In this document: piece after piece, positions 1 through 5,899 of the stretch
How positions within the stretch are numbered: position 1 is the first letter of the stretch
Layout: every line of letters begins with the position of its first letter
Source: Thermoplasmata archaeon
GTDB taxonomy: Archaea; Thermoplasmatota; E2; DHVEG-1; B8-G13
Direction of reading: 5' to 3'
Assembly: GCA_003649745.1 (NCBI GenBank)
Contig: QMST01000037.1
Span: 1 to 5,899, forward strand
DNA: 5,899 nucleotides
Made by a program: the position numbers and the translations under genes
Notes under the pieces: generated by a model
Database searches by the model: none
Told to the model about the DNA's origin: nothing
The model's input: the letters and a program-made list of their open reading frames with translations, nothing else

Positions 1-234
1 GAAAATTTTTCCTTCCCAATTATAGTTGCAGATTATGTTACAGATGATGGTCGTTATTCTCCTGTTGAAAATGCAACGGTTATGTTTAACAATGAAACGA
101 TGTTGACAAATGAATCTGGTATTGCAATCTTTGTTTCTCCAGAGGTCAGTGAGAATACAACCTGTATCATTGAAGCTTATAAGGAAGGCTACAGTAGTGC
201 AAACAAAACCATTGTAGTAGAGGATATCAAGCAA
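1..234 (+). repeat. Surface-protein repeat A (partial)
   Basis: This is the C-terminal portion of the first visible repeat unit. It shows the shared landmarks IVADYV, SPVENA, TNESG, SPEV and KEGY in the same order as the later units. Its beginning lies left of the window. Confidence 0.75.
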
Positions 235-1686
235 CCACTTTATATTATACTTTTGAATGATACAGTGGAGGAGAACTCAACTTTTATAATTATAGTGGCT
301 AGCTATGTCAACTTCAGCACAAGCGATTATCTACCTGTTGAAGATGCAGTAGTAGAGTTTAATGGTGAGACAAATTTGACAAATGAGAGTGGTATAACCA
401 CTTTTGTTGCACCAGAGGTAGATGAAAATACAACCTTTGAAATAACAGCACAAAAGGAGGGATATATAGAGAAAAACATAACATTAACAATAAAGAACAT
501 AGAAAAAAAAGATACAGAAGATCAGCCTCTTTACATCTACTACTCTCCTAAAACAGTTTTTGAAAGATCCGAGTTTGTAATTGTAGTAGCAGATTATATT
601 ACAGAGGATGGTGAGTATTACTCCCCAGTTGAGAAGGCTATGGTAACTTTTGATAGGAAAACAAATTTGACAAATGAGACAGGTGTCACCCTTCTTGTTG
701 CACCAGAGGTAGATGAAGATAAAAGCTACAAGATCACAGTTTATAAGGATGGCTACGAGGAAATCGAGACCACACTAACAGTGAAAGATATAGATGGAAC
801 TGATCCAGAGGAAAACGTTACAGAACCAGAGAATCACTCTATCCTCTATGTGTTTTACCAGGATCCATTGTTTGAAAACCAACCATTTATGGTTGTTGTA
901 GCAGATAATGTTACAGAGACAGAAAATGGTACCATTCTCTACGACCCAGTAATAAATGCTACTGTTAAGTTCAACAATGAAACAAAATATACTGATATAA
1001 ATGGAAGCGCGTCATTTGTTTCACCAGGCGTGGATGGAGAAGCAAATTATACTGTAGTAGTTGCCAAAGAGGGTTACAACACAGTTGAAAAAACTGTAAA
1101 AATCATAGACTCTCCACTAACCATAGATGCGCCCACATATATAAATGAAACAGAAAAGTTCAAAATAATGGTTAAACTATATGATGAACCAGTTGTTGCA
1201 TATGTAATTTTCAATGACACGGAAAACTATACAGATGAAAACGGTGAGCTATTATTAAAAGCACCAGAAGTAGAAAATGATACAATGTTTAACATTACCG
1301 TCATAACTGTGTACAATGACACCTATATCTATGGTGAGGTGAAGATATTGATCAAAAATAAAGAGATACAAGCTCGGTCTACACTTAGTGAGAGTTGGCC
1401 TGGTGTATTGCTTGGAATAATTGTAGCACTTCTAATCTCTCTAGCATGTCTCATCTTGATGAAAAGAAGAAAAACAATGTTTTCAAAGAAGGAAAAAATC
1501 GAGACATTTGCAGAGACTGAGGAGAACATAGAAGATTTCCAACCCATAGAAGAAGATAGAAATGAGAAAACAGATGATGAACTATTATCAGAGACAAAAG
1601 AAACCCTCCCTGCTGTATCTGATACCTATCTAGATAAAGTTATAGATTCGATAATAAAGAAAAATCTTGACAAGACAAAAGCATAA
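1..1686 (+). CDS. Repeat-built, single-pass cell-surface protein (5' end outside window)
   Basis: The frame is open from base 1, so the ATG at base 82 lies inside a repeat and is not the start; signal peptide and N terminus are missing. The visible 561 residues hold one partial and four full beta-rich repeats, each following the plan 'PLYI..., VVADY, SPVE.A.V.F, TN.(S/T)G, APEV.E, KEGY'. This resembles Ig-like or carboxypeptidase-regulatory-like surface domains, although family membership was not tested. A hydrophobic helix at residues 466-487 is followed by KRRK, then an acidic tail of about 75 residues and a short lysine-rich end. I count 29 N-X-S/T sequons before the helix and none after it, which supports an outside N-terminal part and a cytoplasmic tail. 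A role in the archaeal envelope, adhesion or S-layer association is inferred. No enzyme motif is visible. The gene is convergent with top6A and has no evident functional link to it. Confidence 0.85.
   Translation, partial: ENFSFPIIVADYVTDDGRYSPVENATVMFNNETMLTNESGIAIFVSPEVSENTTCIIEAYKEGYSSANKTIVVEDIKQPLYIILLNDTVEENSTFIIIVASYVNFSTSDYLPVEDAVVEFNGETNLTNESGITTFVAPEVDENTTFEITAQKEGYIEKNITLTIKNIEKKDTEDQPLYIYYSPKTVFERSEFVIVVADYITEDGEYYSPVEKAMVTFDRKTNLTNETGVTLLVAPEVDEDKSYKITVYKDGYEEIETTLTVKDIDGTDPEENVTEPENHSILYVFYQDPLFENQPFMVVVADNVTETENGTILYDPVINATVKFNNETKYTDINGSASFVSPGVDGEANYTVVVAKEGYNTVEKTVKIIDSPLTIDAPTYINETEKFKIMVKLYDEPVVAYVIFNDTENYTDENGELLLKAPEVENDTMFNITVITVYNDTYIYGEVKILIKNKEIQARSTLSESWPGVLLGIIVALLISLACLILMKRRKTMFSKKEKIETFAETEENIEDFQPIEEDRNEKTDDELLSETKETLPAVSDTYLDKVIDSIIKKNLDKTKA
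235..525 (+). repeat. Surface-protein repeat B, 97 codons
   Basis: This full unit begins with PLYI and contains PVEDAVVEF, NLTNESG, VAPEVDENTT and KEGY. Two exact DNA matches to repeat C, at 370-388 and 404-426, sit 291 bases (97 codons) from their partners at 661-679 and 695-717. That points to tandem duplication of this unit. Confidence 0.85.
526..840 (+). repeat. Surface-protein repeat C, 105 codons
   Basis: This full unit begins with PLYI and contains VVADYI, SPVEKA, NLTNETG, VAPEVDED and KDGY. It ends in an acidic linker (DGTDPEEN...) that makes it longer than repeat B. Of all the units it is closest to repeat B at DNA level. Confidence 0.85.
841..1113 (+). repeat. Surface-protein repeat D, 91 codons
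   Basis: This unit begins with ILYV and contains VVVADNV, DPVINA, FNNET, SPGVDGE and KEGY. It is more diverged than B and C: the APEV landmark is SPGV, and the TN.(S/T)G landmark becomes TDINGS. Confidence 0.8.
1114..1395 (+). repeat. Surface-protein repeat E, diverged membrane-proximal unit
   Basis: This unit begins with PLTI and keeps TDENG and APEVEND but lacks the VVADY segment and the GY element, so it is shorter in its first half. It ends directly before the transmembrane helix encoded at about 1396-1461. It may be a capping repeat or stalk domain. Confidence 0.65.
1651..1680 (-). terminator. Possible T-rich terminator of the top6 operon
   Basis: Read on the minus strand, this segment carries TTTT, TTTTT and CTTTATTAT, starting 26 bases after the top6A stop. 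It lies inside the 3' end of the convergent surface-protein gene, so the T-richness could simply reflect lysine codons on the other strand. Confidence 0.3.
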
Positions 1687-1694
1687 GCATAGCC

Positions 1695-1717
1695 TCTTCT
1701 TTTTTCTTATTTTATTA
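1695..1717 (+). terminator. T-rich tract after the surface-protein gene
   Basis: Starting 8 bases after the stop codon at 1684-1686 there is a pyrimidine stretch that includes a run of six T (1700-1705) and then TTTT. Archaeal RNA polymerase is known to terminate on oligo-T without needing a hairpin. The tract overlaps the end of the convergent top6A gene. Confidence 0.5.
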
Positions 1718-2798
1718 TACCCATTTCACTCAATTTTTCAGGTAGATAAGTATCAGTAACATAATCTAACCCATATTTTGCCAAAGCCTGCTGTTCTGAT
1801 TTCTTACCAAGTTGAAGTTGCAATTTTATCTCTCCCTTCCAAAACTCATCTTGAAACCTTGGATCGCTTAGCTCACTTTTCAAAGCATTTATGTCCTCAT
1901 TTGTTAACTCATCTGTTGGTAGTTTGTAGTTGACAATATCAGATGGTGTAACACCTAGGAATTGTGCAGCTGGCGTGGCTAGGTATTCTGATATGTGCGC
2001 TGTTTTTATCGCACCATATGCCACACTTGCGAATATCCTATAGCTCCAGGGATCACAATCCGTAAAAACCAGCACTGGTAAACCCAGTTCCCCATTGAGT
2101 CTTTTCAAAAGTCTTCTCGTGGACCTAGCCGGCTGACCTTTTAGATGAACTAGTATCGCCCGGCTTTTTTCATCAAAACCATTCTCAACTAGTCTATCAA
2201 ACATACCACCTGTCTCTACAGCTAGGACAAAATCAGCATCATGTTTTTTGAATGTTATTTTCTCAGGCTCAACATTATATGGTATAGAATAACCTGCGTC
2301 ACCAACGTCATCTTGACAATGGATTTTTCTCTTTACACCTGTTCTTGTAATTTCTTCGATGACAATGTTTCCAATGACTCGTGCACCATCCTCCTCTGGT
2401 CTAAGTTTGAAATCCTCTCTCAGGCAACCTGTTATCACCTCTAGATCCTCAGCTAGGCTATCTGACTCCTGCTGAGAGTTAAATTTTGCAAGATTCCATC
2501 CCTCTGATATATAGTACATTTCTCTGAGTGTAGAGGATTTTTTATTTTCAATCATTTGTTTTATGAACTCTATAGTATACATTGTTCTTAGGAGCATGTA
2601 TGCTCCGTCTAGGGTTTTTGCAGTTCTTTTTGAAAGGTTTTTACCATATTTCCATACACTGTGTTTTTCACTGAATACAATGTTAGATTTTGTCCTAGTA
2701 GGTAGGGTGATATATGGGATCTCAGCGTTTTTAAAATCATTATATATTTTCTCAGCTATGCCTTGTATCTTGTTTATTGCGTCTCTATATCTTTGCAT
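1707..2798 (-). CDS. top6A: DNA topoisomerase VI subunit A (Spo11-like cleavage subunit)
   Basis: This subunit cuts and rejoins both DNA strands for the type IIB enzyme, working as an A2B2 heterotetramer with Top6B. With the start chosen here it has 363 residues, within the usual length for the family. The motif TLREMYY (residues 90-96) carries the catalytic tyrosine, most likely Tyr96, in the winged-helix domain. The Toprim domain shows the metal ligands Glu195 (VLAVETGG) and Asp247/Asp249 (FTDCDPWSY). The conserved GQPARSTRR and TPSDI stretches are also present. An ATG at 2819 would add seven residues (MGGRIKN) and overlap top6B by 16 bases. I prefer the ATG at 2798 because a GGAGGGAG lies about 10 bases upstream and the protein then begins near the usual family start. 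It is co-transcribed with top6B, the two genes being separated by 5 bases. Confidence 0.96.
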   Translation of the reverse strand: MQRYRDAINKIQGIAEKIYNDFKNAEIPYITLPTRTKSNIVFSEKHSVWKYGKNLSKRTAKTLDGAYMLLRTMYTIEFIKQMIENKKSSTLREMYYISEGWNLAKFNSQQESDSLAEDLEVITGCLREDFKLRPEEDGARVIGNIVIEEITRTGVKRKIHCQDDVGDAGYSIPYNVEPEKITFKKHDADFVLAVETGGMFDRLVENGFDEKSRAILVHLKGQPARSTRRLLKRLNGELGLPVLVFTDCDPWSYRIFASVAYGAIKTAHISEYLATPAAQFLGVTPSDIVNYKLPTDELTNEDINALKSELSDPRFQDEFWKGEIKLQLQLGKKSEQQALAKYGLDYVTDTYLPEKLSEMGIIK

Positions 2799-2803
2799 AT
2801 TTT

Positions 2804-4744
2804 TTATTCTCCCTCCCATTTCTCTGCACCTATAACATATTCTGGATTGATGTTTTCAATGTAGAGATCATTTTCCTCAAAATCCTCTTTTGCCAGGTTG
2901 GTCATCTCAAAAGACAGTTCTAGCCTTTCAGTTGGTTTAATATTTTCAATTTTCCATTTTAAGTAGTAATCTTTTATTTCCACAGGTTTTGGATTTGTGT
3001 TTATTATTGCTCCCTCTTTTGGTTTAAGGGCGTATAGGTTAAATGTTAGAGGTTTATGTTTATAATTTACTATGGTTATCTTGCTAGTTGTCACATATCC
3101 TTTTGATTTCTCATATAGTATGGTCTGCCCATTTGATTTCACTATTTGAGATAATGGTTTTTTGGTATACTCCACAGAGTCCTCAATCCATACTACATCC
3201 ATTATCTTGGTTATCACTTCATCTAATGGTGGCACTGGTTTATTGAGTATTAAAGAGGTTTTCCTGGCAAGTTCTGGCAAAATTTTTGTGATGAGGTCAA
3301 ATTTTTCTCTTGTTTTTGCTCGTTTGGCTTTTTTAGTGAGATGTCTCTGCATTTTTCTAGCGCATTCTCTAAACGCGAGTTTTATCTCGTTTTCAATCTC
3401 TGGGATATCTGCTACAGCCTCTTTGCTCTCAGATGTAAATGGGACATGTGTTGATGCAACATGAACCAGAAAGATCGCAGGGCCCGCAGGTATGCCTTTT
3501 CCACCTTTTTGCTCTAAACCATATCTCCTCCAGTCTATGCTTGATATTGCAGCTGTTGAAACGCAATCACCTTGTTGATAGAGTAGGGGAACACGGTTTG
3601 CAAATCTTAATATTTTAACAGGGGTATCCTTTGGCAGGTTGCCACCATACACTATACCAGCCTCTACCTGGAAGGGGTTGCCAGAAAAAACAGAGGGAGG
3701 CCTAGATGTGGTCACTATAAACTCTGGAGAGATCTCCTGGGTTTCATGTTTTAAACTCCTTCTTATAAGTGTCTCACCTATTGGTGATAAACAGTTTGTC
3801 GGAGGGGACATTATTTTAACTTTTTTAAAGGCTTTTAGCAGATTCAGGTGTTGTTCTCTTGTCAACATTTTTGGATTAATATTTTTGTCTAAACCTGCTT
3901 CTTTGCATACTGCATTTGTGGTTCTCTCACCCATACTGCTAAACTCTGTTTTGAGAAAAGCAGAGAGTTTTCTGCATTTTGTACTCTTTGCCATCTTCAT
4001 CAAAGTACCTAGTTCTATACCATATGGGTGGGGTTTTATTTCCATGCTTGGTCTGGGAAGTATCTCTGCTGTTCTTTCAAAAACATGTTTTTCCCCCTGA
4101 GGTGTGACAAATGTTATTTGTGCATGTGGGTTTACAATAGATGTGCTTTGTAGATACTCATATACAAATCTTTTACCTCTAACATAGTCGCCAATTATAT
4201 TTATTTCAATTCTTGTACCCGATGGTTTCTCCCAATGCATAATATCTTGGCTTATAATCTCAGGTGTGTTATTATGCGTGTTTATACCAATTTCATATAC
4301 ATAGGCAGGCATTTTTTCATCTATTTTTGATATAACTCTTGTAGGTTTACCTGTTGTTAGCTGCCCATAGAGCACCACCGCTGATACACCTATACCCTGC
4401 TGTCCTCTACTTTGTTTGATCGCATGAAACCTTGATCCATATAACAACCTACCGAACACATTTGGTATCTGTTTTTTAACTATCCCTGGGCCATTGTCCT
4501 CGACGATTATTTTGTACTCATTTTTTTCTCCACCGTCTTCATCTTTTATCTCAACAACTATATCTGGTAGTATCCCTGCTTCTTCACAGGCATCTAAACT
4601 GTTATCCACTCCTTCTTTTACACTTGTTATTATAGCCCTAGTGGGGTTGCCAAATCCTAGTATATGTTTATTTCTCTCAAAAAACTCTGCGACAGAAATC
4701 TCTTTTTGTTTTTGAGCTAGTTTTAAAGCGATGGGATTAGCCAA
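2804..4744 (-). CDS. top6B: DNA topoisomerase VI subunit B (GHKL ATPase)
   Basis: This is the ATP-binding subunit that dimerises on ATP and drives strand passage through the Top6A gate. Its 646 residues show the GHKL signatures in order: E44..DN48..D51 ([11 protein letters not shown]), the D83-x-G85-x-G87 motif (VEDNGPGI), and the glycine lid at 113-119 (RGQQGIG). A helix-two-turn-helix insert spans roughly 240-320. The transducer domain follows (about 330-490), with the expected switch lysine Lys441 in TSESKEA. The last 110 or so residues are beta-rich, matching the extra Ig-like C-terminal domain known in longer euryarchaeal Top6B proteins. The start is TTG: no ATG or GTG occurs in frame just upstream, the first internal Met is residue 145, and the N-terminal text before [10 protein letters not shown] matches the family. 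It is the first gene of a two-gene operon with top6A. Confidence 0.97.
   Translation of the reverse strand: MANPIALKLAQKQKEISVAEFFERNKHILGFGNPTRAIITSVKEGVDNSLDACEEAGILPDIVVEIKDEDGGEKNEYKIIVEDNGPGIVKKQIPNVFGRLLYGSRFHAIKQSRGQQGIGVSAVVLYGQLTTGKPTRVISKIDEKMPAYVYEIGINTHNNTPEIISQDIMHWEKPSGTRIEINIIGDYVRGKRFVYEYLQSTSIVNPHAQITFVTPQGEKHVFERTAEILPRPSMEIKPHPYGIELGTLMKMAKSTKCRKLSAFLKTEFSSMGERTTNAVCKEAGLDKNINPKMLTREQHLNLLKAFKKVKIMSPPTNCLSPIGETLIRRSLKHETQEISPEFIVTTSRPPSVFSGNPFQVEAGIVYGGNLPKDTPVKILRFANRVPLLYQQGDCVSTAAISSIDWRRYGLEQKGGKGIPAGPAIFLVHVASTHVPFTSESKEAVADIPEIENEIKLAFRECARKMQRHLTKKAKRAKTREKFDLITKILPELARKTSLILNKPVPPLDEVITKIMDVVWIEDSVEYTKKPLSQIVKSNGQTILYEKSKGYVTTSKITIVNYKHKPLTFNLYALKPKEGAIINTNPKPVEIKDYYLKWKIENIKPTERLELSFEMTNLAKEDFEENDLYIENINPEYVIGAEKWEGE
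2809..2816 (-). promoter_or_regulatory. Ribosome binding site of top6A inside the end of top6B
   Basis: The minus strand reads GGAGGGAG here, 10 bases before the ATG at 2798. It overlaps the last codons of top6B (Trp-Glu-Gly-Glu-stop). This placement supports translation coupling and favours the shorter top6A start over the ATG at 2819, which itself overlaps this purine run. Confidence 0.7.
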
Positions 4745-4754
4745 ATTATCAGCT

Positions 4755-4763
4755 TCCCCTCCT
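4755..4763 (-). promoter_or_regulatory. Ribosome binding site of top6B (supports TTG start)
   Basis: The minus strand reads AGGAGGGGA, ending 10 bases before the TTG at 4744. It is a strong match to the anti-Shine-Dalgarno end of archaeal 16S rRNA. It supports initiation at this non-ATG codon. Confidence 0.7.
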
Positions 4764-4780
4764 AAATTCTCTTCAATTTT

Positions 4781-4800
4781 GATATACTGGTAGGGTATAT
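4781..4800. promoter_or_regulatory. Inverted repeat overlapping the top6B TATA box
   Basis: The arms ATATAC (4782-4787) and GTATAT (4795-4800) are perfect inverted copies separated by 7 bases. They cover the TATA box and the bases just downstream. A repressor operator is possible, but AT-rich promoter DNA produces such repeats by chance. Confidence 0.3.
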
Positions 4801-4802
4801 AA
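4795..4802 (-). promoter_or_regulatory. TATA box of the top6B-top6A operon
   Basis: The minus strand reads TTATATAC. An archaeal transcription start about 25 bases downstream would fall near 4774, giving a leader of about 30 bases that includes the ribosome binding site at 4755-4763. The box is embedded in an ATATAC-N7-GTATAT inverted repeat. Confidence 0.6.
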
Positions 4803-5126
4803 GAATTTTTATGGGAGAATCAAAAGTAAAAAATGTTTTTTTTGCTGAAAAAGAGAGGGTTATGTTGGATGTAGAATAGATCTATAGAATCTGATAGTAT
4901 TTGTCTAGATTTCTCAGAGTTTTCAAATTCTGTACATGCTTTTACTGTTTGATGTTAAAAGGGTAATGCCACATATTCTATTCGTCAATCCAAAATCTAG
5001 CACATGATTTGTACGGCTACGGCAAGAGGTTAGCCGGCCTTTGAACCCCATCCTGTTTTCTTGTTTTGGTTATTATCAACACCTAGAATAATGTTAGATA
5101 GAATGTCTCTTTCATAAACCATGAAA
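4803..5126. other. Divergent intergenic region with no convincing gene
   Basis: This is the core of the 489-base gap between top6B and valS. Only very short reading frames exist, for example a 22-codon one at 4811-4879 (+) with no ribosome binding site. A perfect 10-base palindrome (ATAGATCTAT, 4876-4885) and a GC-rich hairpin segment (5011-5056) are the only structures seen. No tRNA cloverleaf, box C/D pair or insertion-sequence end was recognised. Confidence 0.6.
5011..5056. other. GC-rich hairpin segment, possible small RNA (strand unknown)
   Basis: By hand count, 27 of these 46 bases are G or C, in clear contrast to the AT-rich flanks. CGGCTA (5014-5019) and TAGCCG (5031-5036) form a 6-base-pair stem with an 11-base loop. 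On the minus strand GGGGTT can also pair with AACCTC, giving a competing fold. In AT-rich archaeal genomes GC-rich intergenic islands often mark structured RNAs. No known RNA family was recognised. Confidence 0.3.
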
Positions 5127-5133
5127 TTAAAAC

Positions 5134-5168
5134 TTTTAAACCAGTTTCTCTTTCTAAAGGGTTTAGAA
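5134..5168. promoter_or_regulatory. Inverted repeat just upstream of the valS TATA box
   Basis: TTTTAAACC (5134-5142) and GGTTTAGAA (5160-5168) are inverted copies matching at 8 of 9 positions, with 17 bases between them. The right arm ends 2 bases before the TATA box. The left arm overlaps a second palindrome, TTAAAA-C-TTTTAA (5127-5139). These could be activator or repressor sites, but this is inferred from position only. Confidence 0.3.
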
Positions 5169-5170
5169 AA

Positions 5171-5180
5171 TATTTATAAG
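5171..5180 (+). promoter_or_regulatory. TATA box of the valS gene
   Basis: The sequence TATTTATAAG follows an A-rich stretch (GAAAA) that could serve as the BRE. A start about 25 bases downstream would fall near 5201-5205, leaving a leader of about 30 bases with a ribosome binding site. This fits standard archaeal promoter spacing. Confidence 0.65.
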
Positions 5181-5217
5181 CCGAAATTTACTTCGATTTG
5201 CAAGTATAGGCGTTAAT

Positions 5218-5224
5218 GAAGGAG
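5218..5224 (+). promoter_or_regulatory. Ribosome binding site of valS
   Basis: GAAGGAG ends 9 bases before the ATG at 5234, which fixes that codon as the start. The site lies inside a three-codon frame (ATG AAG GAG stop, 5216-5227), probably by chance. Confidence 0.7.
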
Positions 5225-5233
5225 TAGAAAGTT

Positions 5234-5899
5234 ATGGGTCAGTATAATCAAAAAGAGATAGAAAAAAAATGGCAAGAGAAATGGCAGGAGATGAAAATAT
5301 ACAGGTTTGATTTTAATGATAAAAATAAACCTGTATATAGTATAGATGTTCCCCCGCGATATGCATCAGGTCCATTGCATGTTGGTCATGCTGTTCATTA
5401 TACACATATTGATTTTGTAGCACGGTACAAAAGAATGAGGGGTTACAATGTTTTTTTCCCGTTATGTTTTGATGTGAATGGTATTCCTATAGAGGAGAGG
5501 GTAGAGAGAAAACTGAACATAACTCGTAAAGATATAGAGAGACATGAGTTTATAAAATTATGCTCTGAGTTTGCACAGAAGAATATCAAAACAATGATAG
5601 ATCAGTATGTTAAGCTTGGAGAAAGCATGGATCCTAGCATATACTATCAAACTGATTCAAAAGATTATAGGAGAATAACCCAAATTTCTTTTATAGAACA
5701 TTATGAAAAAGGACACATCTATAAGGGAGAGTTTCCAGTGAACTGGTGCCCACGGTGCATGACAGCTATGGCAGATGCAGAGGTTCAGTATACAGAGAGA
5801 AAAACATCGCTTAACACTATAAAGTTTTATTTCGTTGATGAACAACCTGAGGCGATTCTAAAGTATCATGGTATTGGTAAAGACAAAAGGGGCTTCTAC
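5234..5899 (+). CDS. valS: Valyl-tRNA synthetase, N-terminal 222 residues (3' end outside window)
   Basis: This enzyme charges tRNA-Val with valine, using ATP, in the cytoplasm. The visible part is the first half of the class Ia Rossmann domain. It starts with the family's amphipathic KEIEKKWQEKW helix. The ATP-binding HIGH signature appears as HVGH (residues 49-52) after VPPRYASGPL. The block DFVARYKRMRGYNV (60-73) is typical of ValRS, and NWCPRCMTAMADAEVQY (170-186) marks the approach to the editing (CP1) domain. The segment FPLCFDVNGIPIE (75-87) stands where many ValRS have a GWD/TDH..G version, so an archaeal subtype is likely. IleRS and LeuRS share the fold but fit RYKRMRGYNV less well. 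The KMSKS loop, editing core and anticodon domain lie beyond the window. The frame is open to the last base, and the gene has its own promoter, divergent from top6B. Confidence 0.88.
   Translation, partial: MGQYNQKEIEKKWQEKWQEMKIYRFDFNDKNKPVYSIDVPPRYASGPLHVGHAVHYTHIDFVARYKRMRGYNVFFPLCFDVNGIPIEERVERKLNITRKDIERHEFIKLCSEFAQKNIKTMIDQYVKLGESMDPSIYYQTDSKDYRRITQISFIEHYEKGHIYKGEFPVNWCPRCMTAMADAEVQYTERKTSLNTIKFYFVDEQPEAILKYHGIGKDKRGFY

Noticed and set aside
1329..1547. Minus-strand open frame under the membrane helix of the surface protein
   Set aside because: It is antisense to a clear coding region and has no family features. Other open frames opposite top6A, top6B and valS were dismissed for the same reason.
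4811..4879. Short frame of 22 codons (+) in the intergenic region, protein-like in composition
   Set aside because: It has no ribosome binding site, and the ATG lies only 8 bases after the nearest TATA-like sequence, too close for a transcript start. It could be a gene remnant but nothing supports that.
4876..4885. Perfect palindrome ATAGATCTAT
   Set aside because: It is short, isolated and far from both promoters. A 10-base palindrome is expected by chance in a region of this size and composition often enough to carry little weight.
5011..5056. tRNA or tRNA fragment, suggested by GGGGTTCAAA on the minus strand
   Set aside because: The bases after TTCAAA do not pair with GGGG to form a T stem, and no acceptor or anticodon arm is present.
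5216..5227. Three-codon upstream frame (ATG AAG GAG TAG) before valS
   Set aside because: It coincides with the Shine-Dalgarno sequence of valS and has no binding site of its own, so it is best explained by chance.
1..5899. CRISPR array, insertion sequence, toxin-antitoxin or defence cassette
   Set aside because: No short regular direct repeats with spacers, transposase motifs, terminal inverted repeats or small paired genes were seen. The only tandem repeats encode protein domains.

Overview
The window looks like AT-rich archaeal DNA, most probably from a euryarchaeote-grade lineage. It encodes both subunits of DNA topoisomerase VI. Coding starts are preceded by purine-rich Shine-Dalgarno sequences, start regions carry archaeal TATA boxes with the expected spacing, and one end encodes a valyl-tRNA synthetase-like protein. 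A heavily N-glycosylation-competent surface protein fits the same picture. The species cannot be named from this sequence. Established knowledge that Thermoplasma-type archaea lack topoisomerase VI argues against that group.

Layout, left to right. Bases 1-1686 (+) are the 3' part of a large surface protein gene that runs off the left edge. It has five tandem beta-rich repeats of about 90-105 residues, one transmembrane helix and an acidic cytoplasmic tail. It ends 20 bases from the convergent end of the topoisomerase VI genes, and T-rich tracts on both strands there are plausible terminators. Bases 4744-1707 (-) are a tight two-gene operon, top6B then top6A, encoding the ATPase and the DNA-cleaving subunit. 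top6B starts at a TTG codon. top6A most likely starts 5 bases after the top6B stop, with its ribosome binding site inside the last top6B codons. Bases 4745-5233 are a divergent intergenic region of 489 bases holding the two outward promoters, two inverted repeats near those promoters and an unexplained GC-rich hairpin segment. Bases 5234-5899 (+) are the first 222 codons of a class Ia aminoacyl-tRNA synthetase, best read as ValRS, which runs off the right edge.

Functionally these are mostly housekeeping genes. Topo VI relaxes and decatenates DNA using ATP, ValRS charges tRNA-Val, and the surface protein probably belongs to the cell envelope. I found no convincing new defence, mobile or CRISPR-like system. 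The most open questions are the GC-rich intergenic segment, which could be a small structured RNA, and the repeat-built surface protein.
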